Positions 24,101 through 38,097 of a DNA stretch of 64,000 nucleotides are shown piece by piece. Position numbers and translations under genes: made by a program. Location: contig CM076277.1 in the NCBI GenBank assembly GCA_038380795.1, positions 4,865,501 through 4,929,500 on the forward strand, given 5' to 3'. The stretch is from Pyrocephalus nanus (taxonomy: Eukaryota; Chordata; Aves; Passeriformes; Tyrannidae). The notes beneath the pieces are model-generated. The model had not been told where the DNA came from, searched no databases, and saw only the letters and a program-made list of their open reading frames with translations. Numbering within the stretch: position 1 is the stretch's first letter; each line of letters starts with the position of its first letter.

Positions 24101-27100
24101 GCACTGAAATCTGAAAGACAATGCAATAAATAATCTCCAAATAGCATAACAATGACTGCACAGGGCTATTTATACAAAACAAATCCCATCACAAACAGGG
24201 TTTTTTTCCCCTCTTCATAACAACGAAGTGTGCATTTGTACAGAAAACCAAGTGTTCCAGCAGTTCAGCTGGAACTGCCCCACTGCAGGGCTTTCACAGC
24301 CTGGGAACGGAGACACCTCAGCTGGGGCTGAACCTGCTTCAGTTCTGCTGCCCCTGCTGTGGTCTACTGGGACAGCTGGATCTTAAAAACACAGGAAGAA
24401 ATTCTTGAGTAAATACAGATGACTGAGTTTCCAACATCTCTTACCATCCTGGGCAAAAGCCAGCACAGAATGTAGAATACTGGGCCAGGTTCAGGGTTTT
24501 TTAGTTGTGAAATTTAAGCTAGAATACTGGAAATCAGCAGCAACTCCTTTGACATCACTGGCATTACACATGTAAAATGGAGCAACACTGAAGCAACTGT
24601 ACTGCTGTTAAAGAGTGTATTACTGTACCTCTTCCTGGCAATCCAGTATTCCCTCACTGTTCCATTACTGGTTGCTGTATTAATATTTCTATAAAAACTC
24701 ATTTTAAATTACCAGTGTTTGGAGAAGGAAGGAAGAACTTCAGCATCAGATGAGTGCATTATACTGAAATTCCTGCATAGAGGATTTCACCTATGAAGAA
24801 TATTTTCTCTAAATCCTCTTAAAACAATAAAGAGCCACAGCTGTGAGAGAGAGCAACTCTGCAAAAAGTAGCTGAGATCTACGGGCAAATTAATTCATCA
24901 GCAAACAGCTGAACAGGGACTTGCCTGATAGGCAGAGGTGTTTAGTAAGAGGAAATAGCACCAGAAATATCTTTTATTGCCCTAATTTCAGGCTTCCTGT
25001 GTATCAAATTGGCTTTAAAGCCTCAAAGCTTATTGGTACATATTTATTTTTTTGATCTATCCCCTGATGAGGAACTAAGCTATTAGCTAACCAAGATGAT
25101 TTAAAAAAAAAAAAAAAGAAGAAAAAGTCATGTACATCATGGAATATCAAACACATTCTCTGCAAAGAGCTCAGGCAGTCTGAGTGGTAGAAGCTGCACC
25201 ACTACTACTGCCAAGCAGAAGCTCAAACAGACTCTACTGTACAGTTTTTAAAATGACTCTTCTTTTACAGAGGTTACAGACCTTCCATAATCCTGAGCTG
25301 CAGACATGGAGTGAGGTGAACTACTTATACCAATCCTCTGTGCTCCACAACACTCACTGCACTATTTCTGCAAACAGCCCCGGAGAGCTTTGTCTTCAGA
25401 GCCACAATCCCTGAGGACAATGTCTTGCTCCTGTGCTCCAACTCCACCCCCACCTCCCCACTTCCTTCTTTTTAGGAGTCGTGTTTTTTTCTTCATTCGA
25501 GTGTTGTCACTTAGAATAACAACCATTTCACACACAACAGAAACACGGGTGTTAGAGCAGCACCATCCCTTCCCACAGCAGACTGCGTGACCACTTGCAA
25601 AAAAAAGCAGATTTCATCTCAGGTGAAACTGCGAAGACCCTCAGAAAAGAAATGCAGCTTCAGCTGCAAAACGTAGATGTATCACAGAGGAGAGATACTT
25701 TGACCTGAAGCATACTTTGTGGTATTTTTTATAACTGTATAGATACATAAGCAATAAATGCATATATACATATTACAAAACCGATACTGATACTGGCAAT
25801 TTAATAAACATTAACTAAATAGGGATCATGGCTTTTTGAAACTGCTTCCCCATTTCTTAGTCTGATGTGGTGAATGTTGATGCATACTAAATTAAATATA
25901 GGGAAGCATTCAGAAACTCAGCTATTTAAAATTATGTAAGTGTATGTATGAATAAAACACTTGAATAAATAAACTGGATTATTTCTTTAAATACTAGATA
26001 AGAGAAACAGCCACTGCTGATGTCAGCTACGTGCCTCAGATACTTCCAAAAACCGAACTGATTTGTCCTTAGCCAGTCCTGAATTTTAAAGTTCATGCAG
26101 TTATGACCACACTTGGCTGATTTATCTTACATTTATCTTGCCACTGAGTGTTACACTGTCTATAACACCAAAGTTAATAAGAAGCAGAAGTCAGAAAATA
26201 CTGGCATTGCACAGCACTGGGATTTTCAGTGATGCTCGAGGGAGTCAGACATTCCAACAGCTTTTTGCTCACTTTGACTCTCTTGGTCCAGCACAAAACG
26301 GTTTCTGTCAACAAATCCCGTGGCTTAGATGAGGATTCACCCACCTACTCACACCCCAAAAAGCCTTCCCTGAGTTAGTGACCCAGGTTATCACTGCAAC
26401 AGAGACTGTGCAGGCAACTGCAGAGGACCAGACACTGCACTTAGGGGGATGTTTAGGAAGAGAGGCTAAATTACCATCCAGAAAGGCCCTTCCCTTTTCA
26501 TCAAGAGCCAGCCTGGGTGACAAGTTTAGCTCAGACCACCCTCCTTGCCTGTACCACTTTCACAGCATCTGCAAATACAAACTCCAGGGCAGTGTCACTG
26601 AATGGTATCTGGAAGTGACCCAGGACTGTCTCTCAGTCCCTCACTGATGGTTATGGACACGGGGGCTGCAAGTGACACCGGCAAAATTCACTTGCACAGA
26701 TGTTCTCAGCACGGTGGTGCTCTGGGACTATCACAAGTGAACTGATCTGGCAGCACTTCCCAGAAAAAGTCACCTACAAAGAAAGCTCCAAAAAGATCCC
26801 GGACCGTATCTGTATTTCCAGTGTACTGCTGCTTACACGGGAATTCTGCAAGAACAAAGAACAAACCAAATTCATTCATGTGTTGACTGATGGAGGAAGG
26901 TGTAACCAAAGGGAAGTGAGAGTGAAATATGTTGCAGTGCTTCTCACTCCAAAGAGAGATCCCTTTCTTAAAGAGGAGTTGTTCTCATTTGAATTACAAA
27001 AAACCTTTTGTGAAGTGAAAGACAGGCTGGTGCTGCAGAGGGGCCATTGTCTCTTCTCTACCATTGCCCTGACCTCTGCCAGCCCCTCCTCCCCTCAGCC

Positions 27101-30100
27101 ACTAATATTTGCATCCTCAGGCAGGTCAGAAGATCCCATTTCATTTCAGGCCCCAAAAGCTACATTTTTACCTTTGCTTTCTTTGGAATCCTTGAGGGCT
27201 CATTGCTATTACTTTCTTCACATGTCCCATACCCTGCCTCTCTTGACTCCTCTTCATCCTCTCCCTCCTGTCCAACACTACCTCTGCATCACTTTGAACA
27301 CTCTCGTTATTGTAGGCTTAGAAAGAGACTCCTCCTCTTCTTTGCTTAAGCAGCCCTTCTGTGAGCATCTACCCCTGTAAGATTCCAGCCCATTCTAATA
27401 TCAACAGAAAATGTATTTGTTTGGATTTTCAAAGCAGCTTAAGACAGTTATGTGCCTGATTCTCTCAAGCCTTTGGAATATTCTCCCTTTTACCGGCCTC
27501 TTCATGTCTTTCTCCCTGTACTACAATCATGAGATGATTTTAATCATCTTACTGCACTGTGGCACTCTTCAAAATGCTTTCAGGACACAGTTTGTTTGAA
27601 TAGTGTGGTTTACTTCATTCCTCTGTTATGTGGCGGAATAAATCCTGACAAGCCTGTGTCTGCTTAGCCTTTATGGTACTTTAACTAAAGTTTGCTTCAG
27701 GAGCAAGGGCTCAGTAAAAAACATACAAATACTTCAGGATTTGACCCACATTTCTTATTCACTGTGTTCATAAGGGAGAGATGCCTGCAGACTGCAAGCA
27801 TTTCTAGATCAGTGATGGATCCAACTATTAAGATCCTATCAGCACCAGGCAATGTTTAATCCAGTTTCAGGCTATTCACAGCTACTCCTTTCTCAAGAGG
27901 GATGTAGAAACATCAAAGTGATTAGAAACGTCAAGTGGTCTCCAAAAAAAGTAAAATCAAGATGATTAATGTAATTGTAGCAAGAATTAGAGTTTCTTTA
28001 ATTAATATTTCAAGATTACAAAGCTAAAGAACTTTGATATCAAAAAGATTATTTTGTTCCTTTTCTACTCTCCAATCATCCTGTTTAATACATTAAACAC
28101 TAAACAGACAAGACAGAGAAAAACTTCAAATCTAGTGTCATTGAAATGCACAGAATATTTTTCATTAGTTGCAATGCAGTCTAGGAGTTCCCCAGTGCTA
28201 TTTCTACAGCAGGAAGGGATAAGGATCATAGAGAGTAGAGAAAAGCTTAGAAGATGTTGAATCTTGTCTTTCACACTCAGTTTCTGAGTCTGTGTAATGG
28301 GCTGAACATTTCAGAGCCCCAAAGCTAACAATTCTACATTAAGTGAAGGGTCAGGCAAACAGAACTGCCCAGATGTGCAGGGGTGTAAATCCACGTAACT
28401 TCACTGATGGGAGCAGCCCCACCTGACAACCCAGCTCTAAGTTGTAAACTGAATTTATGTGATGATATGGAATAACAACTTTCAAGCCTGGCCTGAATCT
28501 CTGAGCCAGCTAAAGCAGCCCAGTTCAGCTGACTGCCATCAGGTTCACTGACACTTGCTCTAAATTACATGTGAATTGACACTGGGACCAAGTACCACGA
28601 TCTCAGGTGACCCATAAACTTGATCTACACTGCAAACATGTAACAAAATCCCAGGATCTTATTTCCCTGGGAACACTTTATCTGTGCTCTGCTGATATGT
28701 ACTTAGGGTCTCATAAGCCAGTTCAGCATCAGACTTTGGACCTAAATATTGAGATTGCTTCCCCAGGTGCCTTTTCCAGGGGATGTCTGCCTGGCCTCCA
28801 CTCCCATGGATACAAGTGACGAGCAAGATGAGCCAACAGCATTCCATGTGCTGGGTGTCTATCAGGTTAGGGACCAAATCAAATGCACATATAAAATATT
28901 ATTTGAGTTTGATTCTTAAGTTTAAAAGGACCCAAGAGTACAAAATGACTCAGAGTTGTACCTCCTTAACTGATAAAAATCAGAGCTACAAAAAAACCCA
29001 ATCAAAATGTCAAAACCAGACATTTCACCTTAGAGAAGGCCTAGAACTATTTGCATCAGATCTATTTATGCACTCACAGGACTCCTGTTTATTAGTGTTC
29101 ATAACTGAGGTAATACAGGGAACACTGAAATCCATAGGTGCCTTATCCAGATAATCAGCCTTGGAATTGGCAGGAACTACTGGAAATGCCAGTGAATATC
29201 TCCATTTTGAACATACTGGCCACCAGACTTTAAGCAGCAAGTAGTCATAACTGCACGTGGGAATCTCCATGCAGGGATACCAGTTACATGTGCAGTGGTG
29301 GATCAAAGGACTTGAATTCCAAAGTTATTTCTAGTTTAGAAGACTCTCCTGGTACCTGCCTGTGCAGCAGCCACAGCCAGCTCCCCTCAGGCCCCTCACA
29401 CACAGCAGTGCCTGCATTGCTACAGAACCTCCTTCATCACCAGCAACTGCAGTAACACACAAGCCCTGGCATTCCTGCCCTTTGGAGCCTGAAATTTCCC
29501 GCTGGGAGAAATCTGCCTGAGTGCCTGTGGTCTGACAATGGGGAAGGCAGCTCTCCACAGAGCACTGCAAACTGCACACAGCCGGGACACTCTTCTCACC
29601 ACTCACTGAGTCCCAGGAGGGGAAGAGGGAACTCTGATTTCCCCGAGCCTTTTAAGGGCAGGATGGGATGTTTATGGAGTCGGGTCTCTCCCCATCCCAC
29701 CGGAGCACATCTGGTAACACGTGGTCCGTGCAGTCTGAGCTGCTCTTATAAAGCAAACAGCACATCAGGCTCTCCTGGCTACGAATTCTCACACCTCATA
29801 AAACCAGCAGAGAGGGCAGGTCTACCTGTGAGCTAAAGAATTAACCTTGTACAGGTAAATGAAAAGGAACTGAATCTCAAGGACAGTGACCTGAATTTTC
29901 ATCTTCCCCACACTAAAGCCACAAGGCAACGTGACACATCCCACCCCCATCCACTAAAACCAAAGTTTAGTCCCCAAATTATTGTCTTTATACAAACTGC
30001 AGGATAGGGCACCCCACACATCTTCTCAGAAAAGAAAGTAGCTGTTTTCAGAGATATCCATTTCTATATTTTGACTACATAGTAAATATTTGTCTGTATT

Positions 30101-30581
30101 GCAATGTCATAATTCACAAAAGAATAATGCTGTAAACAAGAATGAAAGGTCCTTGGTCTCTGATCAGACCACCAACTTCTCTGTTAGTACAGGGAATCAG
30201 TTTGCAAAAAGTTTGCTGGGTTTTTAACCCAGCACTTAGCACATCTTTTCTATCCAAGCACTCAGGCTTTTTCGCTCAACTTTAATTTAAAAAAAACTCC
30301 GGGAATTTTGTCTGGTTTCAGCTCCACCAGGATTCCAACATTTTACTCACCTAACTAGTCAAAAAAGCTGCTAATTTAGAGTTGGGTCTGGGTGGTTTTT
30401 TTGAAAGCATCAATGCATTTATACTTCCTCCCACAGGAAAGAAAGGAACACAGCTTCTGAGCTGCCACTTTGCATGTGCTTTACCTCAGCCCTGACTGCG
30501 CCTGCACGCACAGACACACGGGCTGCACACACAGCTGCACCTTGCAAAGTCTGCCTTGATGGATTTGCAATTATTTACACC

Positions 30582-30601
30582 AAAAAAAAAAAAAAAAAAA
30601 A
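30582..30601. repeat. Poly(A) run (A20) followed by G/A tract
   Basis: Twenty A in a row are followed by GAGGGAGGGGAGGGG. Only three G runs are present, one short of the usual four for an intramolecular G-quadruplex. No transposon body was recognised upstream, so I do not call it a retroelement tail. Confidence 0.85.
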
Positions 30602-33600
30602 GAGGGAGGGGAGGGGAAAGAAAGAGCATCTTTCACATGTTGGTTTAAAAGAGGAATTAGACAAATAATGTCACATGCACATTTTCATCACTACCCCCGA
30701 GCAGGAACAAACCCTTTGGCTGATGAAGAGCTGCTTGCTGAAGGTACAGCAGCTGATCTGAGCTCGTTTTCCTAACCAAGCCCAATCTAACAACATCTGC
30801 ACCGTTTTAAAGTGGGCACCACCTGAGTGTAGCTGCTCGTGGGGATGGCACACAGGTTTCCAGTCAAGTTTCCTATACTGGAATACAACAGTAAGCACAG
30901 ACCATATGGGACAAACAGGCAGGAGAAAATGCTCAATTAATTACGAAATATAATGCCAACAGTTTAACAGAAACAAAAATATCCCTGAAGGCAGACAATG
31001 TCATTTATGGTCCTTGGGGTTTTGCCCTTCTCTTTCCCAAACAGCACTTGAGCCCTGAACTCCACTGCAGAGGGATCTGGGGCCAATCTCTGGCCACAGC
31101 GACCTCAGAAACATCCTCAAAAGGCTTATTCATGTCAGAAGTCCTGTCCAACTTCACACACCTAGAATATTTGGGCTATTCAAAAATGCAATTTGAGGTG
31201 CCCGGCCAGACCTAAACTCTTCACTGCACCCAACAGTCAATGGTAACCTGTCACATTCCCTCTTGGACAAGTGGAAAATTATGCCATTTTGTCAGGTCAA
31301 AGAGCTAGACAAGTCAAGTCTAAAAATACTGCCTGGCCCATTGCCCCAAGGCAGACCAGAGCAGGGGTTCATAGGTCCCCTTCACATACATTTGGTTTAT
31401 TGTGACAGACGGAAGAAAAGCTCCCTCTCACTGGGGCATTCCTCCTCTGCACACACGTTCTTGCAGAACACAATCCTATCACACACAGTCCTAAACCCCA
31501 GCTTCCTGTGAATCAGAGCAAAGAATTAGACCATTATATTTTAAACATAAAGGGGAAGTTGAACAGAGAGGAGCTCTCCGCAGCCCCCGAGCTGCCGGGC
31601 TCCAGCAGGCTGGCTGCCCTCCCCAGCCTTCCCAGGGCCTCCAGCTCGCCCGGAGGGTTTGCAAGGACGTGCTGGTCCTGCCCGGGCATCTGCGGGGATG
31701 GACAGGGCTCTGTAACTCCAGGCTGCAGGAAAAGGCAGCTCTACTTGGAGCTTTCTCTGAGCTGATGGGTCAGACAGACGTTCTGGGCTGTGTTTCAAGA
31801 GAACTAGCAGCTGTGTTTCTAATCTGTGCACATTCTAGAGCAAAGCTAAAAACACAGCTTTCATTACTGAGGTGCAAATAGATGGGAAATCTGAAAAGGA
31901 ATTACTAAAATTTTCATTTTCCTTGAAGGGGCTTTGTGATCAAAACAGTTTGTTCAAAGTATTATGATGTTTTTAAATTAAAAACAGGTGACATGTGAGC
32001 TCCCTTCAACTGAAGTCAACTGAGTTATGTTGCTGGGAGATGTGAAGCACATCATAATCCAGTTCCTGTTTCTGCAACCTGCCCTTTTCTCAGCACAGCC
32101 ACAGCCCTCTCCCCTGGATTGCAACAACAATTATTAAAGCAGCTTGGGGACCTATCACCAAGACAGTCATCTGGAAACTGAAACAACTGTTTTTAAGACA
32201 GGTACCTCCTATGTGCAGACCTGCAGCCAGGATCAGCTATGACTTTGGCAAACACCCTGCTAAAAAGCAGACCACAACCACGCTGCCTACGTGCCAGTGC
32301 ACTGGCTGGTGCATTCAGCAGGCCCTTCATTCAGGCTGCCATCTTCTCTTCTCCAGTATTTGCCCCTCAGCTGCATTTTCATTAGAGGCTGAATAGTAGC
32401 ACCTACTGTCCAGCAAAGAAATTCCCACAGGGAGTTCCCTCTGGAGCCAATACTACCACCAGTGCAGTGGCTCCCTACCCAAGCCCATCACTCATCACTT
32501 CAGACACCTCTGGCACTCCTTTCCCGAGGATCCATCTCTCCTAGTCCATAGAACAAACCTATAAATATGCTGCCAAAGCCCAGGTCCATGCTGGGCCAAA
32601 GCAAACAGCTTGTTTCACACCTCATCCACCACACTGACACACTGGATTGAATTTGGCCTTTGCAAGAGTCCCAGCCACATCTGTGAACTCAGCTGATTGC
32701 CAGTTACTGAGTGCTCACACATAGCGGGGCTTTTATTTGTAGTAAAATATTTAGAGTGGAAAAACACCCCAGACTTTAATAAAAGAAACACTCTCAGATT
32801 GCCAGTGACTTGTGGTGCATCTATTCAGATGCTCGGAATTCCCTACATAAATAAAGCCGGAATTCAAGTTCTGCCAATTAAATAAACGTATGTTTTAACT
32901 CAGTTGTGTATTAAAACAGTAACCAATTTTACCTACACAAAATAAAGTGTGAAGTCCTGGATTGTAAGTGGTCTCTGTTTGTGGATGTCTTTTCACACAG
33001 TTACTCTGCCTAAATAGCTGACTATTCAGAGAAAAAAACACACCTCATTTGCACACATGAGCACAACTGCATAAGGCAACTTAAAGGCAAAACACACACA
33101 CAAAACTGCATTTAGACACCAAAGTTTTAAGTGTTGGTCATTCCCATAGAATGCAATAGACCTAGAAGCTTTTCAGGAATAAGTGTTTATAACATTTACT
33201 CTGAAAGCTTATAGAGGCAGTATCTTCTCTAATGAAATGTTTCAGTCTTCTTTGTACAACAAAGATCCGAACAAAAGAATTTTGGATGCTCTATCAGAAT
33301 GCCCTTTATCAAAACCTTTTTTATTTGAGCCACGTACTAAATGAAGAAATTGTGTTTAAATGCACTACAGATGGTGGACAAAGCAAAAACAAGAGGAAAA
33401 CTGGAACTGCAACTCTTCCTTCTCTCTTAACAGCCCAAGCAGAGTGTGCCGCTCTCCATCCCCTGGGAATCACTCTTCTGAATTGGGAAGAGCCCACTTT
33501 GTGTTTCAAGCTATTGACACTGAAAGCTGTCCCGTGCTTTTTTCCAGCCTAGGTATTAAGGGAGCAATATGGGACAGAAATCAGGATGTGATTCTACAGG

Positions 33601-34431
33601 CAATTACATCAACCAAAGCCACAAAAGTGCAGTCATTTCCTTACAGCAACCTGAGCTTCCTGCCCTGCCCCACCTGAGCATCACTGCTAATACCTGGAAC
33701 AAACCAGAGCTGTTTGAGCTACTGCACCCACAGCTCTCTTTGTACTTTCTAAACCTTACCCCAGAGAGCTCAATCTCCCACTAGAACATACTACACTACT
33801 CAAGTTACGCTGGGGGGAACAGTGAGGATGGGGCTGCCAGGCTCAGTCTAAACCGGAGTTTAGATTTACATCCTCTCTTTGAAGCCCACTATGGTGCAGT
33901 AGAGGGGACAGCTGACCATTCTGCATCCATCAGCGACAAGTAGGGGAGAACTGGTTCCACCAACTTAATGTTGTGTCTGCCTTTGGACTGTAAAGTAAAT
34001 CACAGAGGCTCAAGGGTCTCACTGTCACATCCTGTGGCTAACACCCCGCTGGTGTGTCCTTCAGCAGAAGTGTTAACTGAGTGGCAAATACATGTAAGAT
34101 GCATGTCTTGATATTCAGGGGAGGGAAGGCACAGGGTTTTTCCTCAGTCCTTTTTAAAAGCAAAAACATGTGACTTCAGTGTCAAGCCTTTTCCATCTAT
34201 CCCCTTAGGTACAGAGAGCTGCTTTCATTTCAACACTGTTTTTTTTTTTCCTTTTAAAATGGCAGCCTGCTTGTCCTTAAACCAAAAGCAGTAACACACA
34301 GTTCAGCAGTGAGGAAGCTACAAACAAAACATATTATCAGCTTCTCAGCAATTTAAGGACCTTTCTTGTACTTAATAAACTTCCCATTTTACTTCATATA
34401 GCACCACTCTTTTTATTTTCCCTGTTGGTTG

Positions 34432-34450
34432 TTTTTTTTTTTTTTTTTTT
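34432..34450. repeat. Poly(T) run (T19)
   Basis: Nineteen T followed by CCCAG on the plus strand. It resembles a strong splice acceptor, but it is antisense to PREX1 and no exon follows that I recognise. Confidence 0.85.
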
Positions 34451-36999
34451 CCCAGAGAGTACACCAAGCTTCTCAACTATTAGACGTGTCTCACTTTGAC
34501 TCTGTTAAGCTGGAGCATAAAGCTGTGGACAGAGAGGTAACAACTCCAGATATAAGCTTACTGCTTTCCACATTTAAGCACATAAACAATCTCCAGGGCA
34601 ATGAACTGAACTTTGGCAAACCAATACAAAGCTGTGACACCAACATCCCTGGCAAGGCCAAAGCAGCCATGCCAAAGCACAGGGCCTCGCTCTTGCTGTC
34701 AGCCACGAGGGACCGACACAGGCAATACAAACACCCATCCGAAACACCAAGAAACCACAGCAGGAAGTCACGAGCATGGGATGGCACCAAAAGTCTTCGT
34801 ATTTATTTTATTTATTCTTTAACTCTCCTCCAAAAAACTTAGAACTTCCTCTAGGGCGATGCTGTTCTGAAGAAGCCTCACAACTGGGAACACCTGAGCA
34901 CTACAGCTGAGGGCCTGTGTATGATTTGATTCTGATGCTCACTGTCTTTTCAGTTAATAGAAAATATGGTTTGCCATGATATTAGTGCCTCTAGGTTTGA
35001 GCAGAACCTGTAAGCATTGCAATCCCTTTATAGATTATATGTATAAATATATACACCTGGCAAGGTGGCTGGTTTTTTTCTTTTGACTTCTTTTTCTCCC
35101 CTAGTGGGACATTCCTCGAGGCCATGCAAGACACCTCAAAGGGAAAGGGCTGCTCCCTGCTCTAAGACCTTTGCAGTGAGTCCTGGCTCTCTCCTGGGAG
35201 CAATCAAAACATTTGTTGGCTTCACTTACTGCTCTAGAAAGCAACAGAAGGCAAGATGCGATTACCCACGAGTCTGTGTGCTACTTCTTGTTTTATTACT
35301 TCTAGCAACTGGAGCAGAAAACAGTAAAAGCAAAGCATTTTATTACTGCTTGCTAGGTACAGAACCTGCACAGGGCCCCTTTATTTATTGAATACCTCTG
35401 TAAAGCCATGCATGACCACATGGTTTGACACAGAGCACGGGAATCACTCCCTGCTCACTGTATTGACTCTCAGCTGGTTGCTCTCCCATCACTGGCACCA
35501 CATAACAAAGGATCAATCCCTGTTTCAAACCACGTGCTGATTGAACGGGCATAATTCTGCAGAATTAGGAAGAGGTGACCTCAGCCCTAAAGGTGACAGG
35601 TCCCTTCCTACCGATGGGATTTCTGGCTCATTATCACAGTGCTAATTTGCATGGCTTTGATCACAAAGCTCCCGTCAATCACTGGTGGAGAGGCAGGCTG
35701 GCACCTCATCCTTACCTCACCCCTCGCCCTGGAGCTGCCAGCAATGCTTCTGATCACACAACTGTCACAAACCAACTCCATCTTCAGGGCAGAACTCTTA
35801 AAAGTAACGAACCACGTGTGCAGGGATGCCAGAAATCTTCTGAGATGTAACCCATGGCCCTGGATCCAAGGTCCTCCTGTGCATTACAGTGCTGCTGGCA
35901 CTTCATACAAGAGGCAACAACTGTTCAGAATCTAATGATTAATTATAGTCCCAGACTTACAAAACCTCCCCATTAGCCTAGCAGTGCCTTCAAAATCCAT
36001 TGCTTTTAATTAAATAATATAACATTACTACTATAACAAATAACATTAAGCCTTATTACTCAAATGAAGTAGAGTAATTTCTAGGACATGCCTTTCTTCC
36101 ATCACAGATGTTGACATTTTTTTATTTTCTAAGTATTTTATTTAATTTATGATGTCTGAATGCTGAAGAAACAAAATAACCACAGGGCTACTTCAGGAAA
36201 ATCTGGTTTGAGTGCTATTCGGATTTGTTATCTTTCCTACAAAAGCTTAATAAATCACCTCTAATTTGCAAAGGAGGGATGGTGTGGTCCAAGTAAACTC
36301 TATGCAGAATTAGAATATTTCAAACCCCTCTAAAACAAATAGAACTTGAATCACATTAAACCAGGTAGAAATTAAGTCTTTTCAGGTAATTGTGAGAAGA
36401 ACTTTGATCAGAAACTGGGTAACAAAGTTTAAAAAAAAAATCATAGTGCGGCTGGTCATGGACAAAAGACACATTACAGATACTGAAACCCACTCAAAAA
36501 TGCTTCCTGATGCCTATATATGCATTTCCCAGTTATCCAAAAGGGTCTGGTAAAAGGAGGTACAGCACAGGGACAATTTCCTTCCCAGAATTCAAACCTC
36601 TTTCCTTCAGCCTTCTCCAGAAACAGGAGAAGGAACAATAGAGAATGTGGGTGAAGGAGGCAGACTGTGAAGAACTGAGGTGTGTGAACAGAAGGCCACC
36701 TTTTGCTTACACATTTTCACAAGCTGCCCTGGCATAAGACAGCACTGGAGTGCTAATGAGCCTGAGCCTCAGGGCAGTGACTGCAGAGAATACTTACTTA
36801 AAATTTAGAATCTGGCTAAATGCTGTCACTGAAATGATTTCCTAATTTTGACTTAAGCCAGAATTAAGTGCTGTCTTTGACACTGTAAAATAAGTGAGCA
36901 CTGCCCAGGAACATACTCACACACCTTGCCAAGGTTTCTGTGCTGCACTGTTTCTTTGCTCATTCTTTGATAAACCCAGTTATAACATCTTTGCTTTTC

Positions 37000-37019
37000 C
37001 ATCTACGACCACGTAGATG
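37000..37019. repeat. Perfect 8-bp stem with 4-nt loop
   Basis: CATCTACG, loop ACCA, then CGTAGATG. Each stem contains one CpG, unusual in this CpG-poor region. It is too short for a microRNA precursor and is not followed by a T run, so it is simply a hairpin-capable inverted repeat. Confidence 0.85.
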
Positions 37020-38097
37020 TTTTGTTCAAGTTTAGTGAGAAGAAGAAAGCAAATTAATCACTTCTATGTCAGGAGGTGGCTGTCCTTCCAACAGGACAGT
37101 CTTTTCCCAGGCTCCCAAGGACAGGGAACACACCCCTGGCTCTGTGGTGTCCGTTCAGGGAGGTGTCTCTAAAGCCAGCAGACAGGCTGGACTGCTCTAC
37201 ACCTTCTGCTTCACATCAGTCCAAGACACACTCTTGGGTTTAGGATCTGGCAGGCTCTGTTCCTCCTGGGCTTGGTGCCTCTGCACTGGGATCTCCAAAT
37301 TTCATGCAAAGCACTCACCACCCACCTCTGCCTCAGACAGACATCTAACATGGGAACTCCTTGTCAGTAAGGCCCAACTTCCACATCAGGCCACCAATGC
37401 ACCTTACAGCTGGTTCAAAAGGAGTCTGATTTTATAAAAAGCAGAATCCCTGTGGCTTTTACCAATGCCTAATTTTTTATATTAAAAAGTACACATCTTC
37501 AGCTCCTCTAACCCTCTCTACTCTTTCCCTCTCTTCAATAACTAAGATTTTTGTTTGGGTAAAGAATTTCACAGGAAGTGTACAGACTTTTTTCTCACTT
37601 GCTTCTCTCCTGTGAGTCCTACTTATTCTTACTCTGCTTCTGGTGTATTGTTTCTAGAGACTTTAGCTTCTTAAATCAACATAACTAGCCCAACAGAAGG
37701 GAATTACTTCATCCCTGCCAGAACACAGGGGATTGTTTGGAGCAAAATATTTTTGCATCGATGAAAAGTCATTGTCTTTCAGGATTAATTTTTATTGTTC
37801 TCTAGTCACAATCTATTCATTGTTGTTAAATTTAAACACAGAATGATAAACTAGCAATGCCTGAATTTAAATCCCACCAATAAAAAGTTGCCACTTGTAA
37901 CCTGAAGTAATCCACCTACAGCCTGCAGTAAATCACTTCAACTTCTCCCCTGGTATTTCTTCATTTGCAAAACAGAAACAGCGTCATTTGTCTCCATCCT
38001 TGCTGTGAAAACATAAATAATGCACAGATCTAGACAAATCTATCCATCCTAGCTCCCAGACTGGTGAGGAGTAGTTCTTGAGGAAGAAATGTAAGAG

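Larger units (their letters stand above)
18576..38097 (-). other. PREX1: PREX1 intron 1, portion nearest exon 2
   Basis: About 19.5 kb of non-coding sequence. It contains a tandem 26-bp duplication (21094-21145), a purine-rich tract (about 20802-20925), long A runs (A17 at 20841-20857, A15 at 25103-25117, A20 at 30582-30601), a T19 run (34432-34450), a 20-nt hairpin (37000-37019) and a small GC-rich patch with several CpG at about 31570-31720. The longest open frame, 26700-27380 on the plus strand (226 codons), shows no domain I know. I recognise no gene or complete transposon here. Confidence 0.85.

Noticed and set aside
26700..27380. Longest open frame in the window (226 codons, plus strand, ATG start)
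   Set aside because: It is antisense to PREX1, shows no recognisable domain, is pyrimidine-rich with S/L/P-biased composition in its second half, and has no splice or promoter context. Chance open frame is the simplest reading.
34432..34455. T19-CCCAG resembling a strong splice acceptor on the plus strand
   Set aside because: It is on the strand opposite to PREX1, and no coding exon follows.
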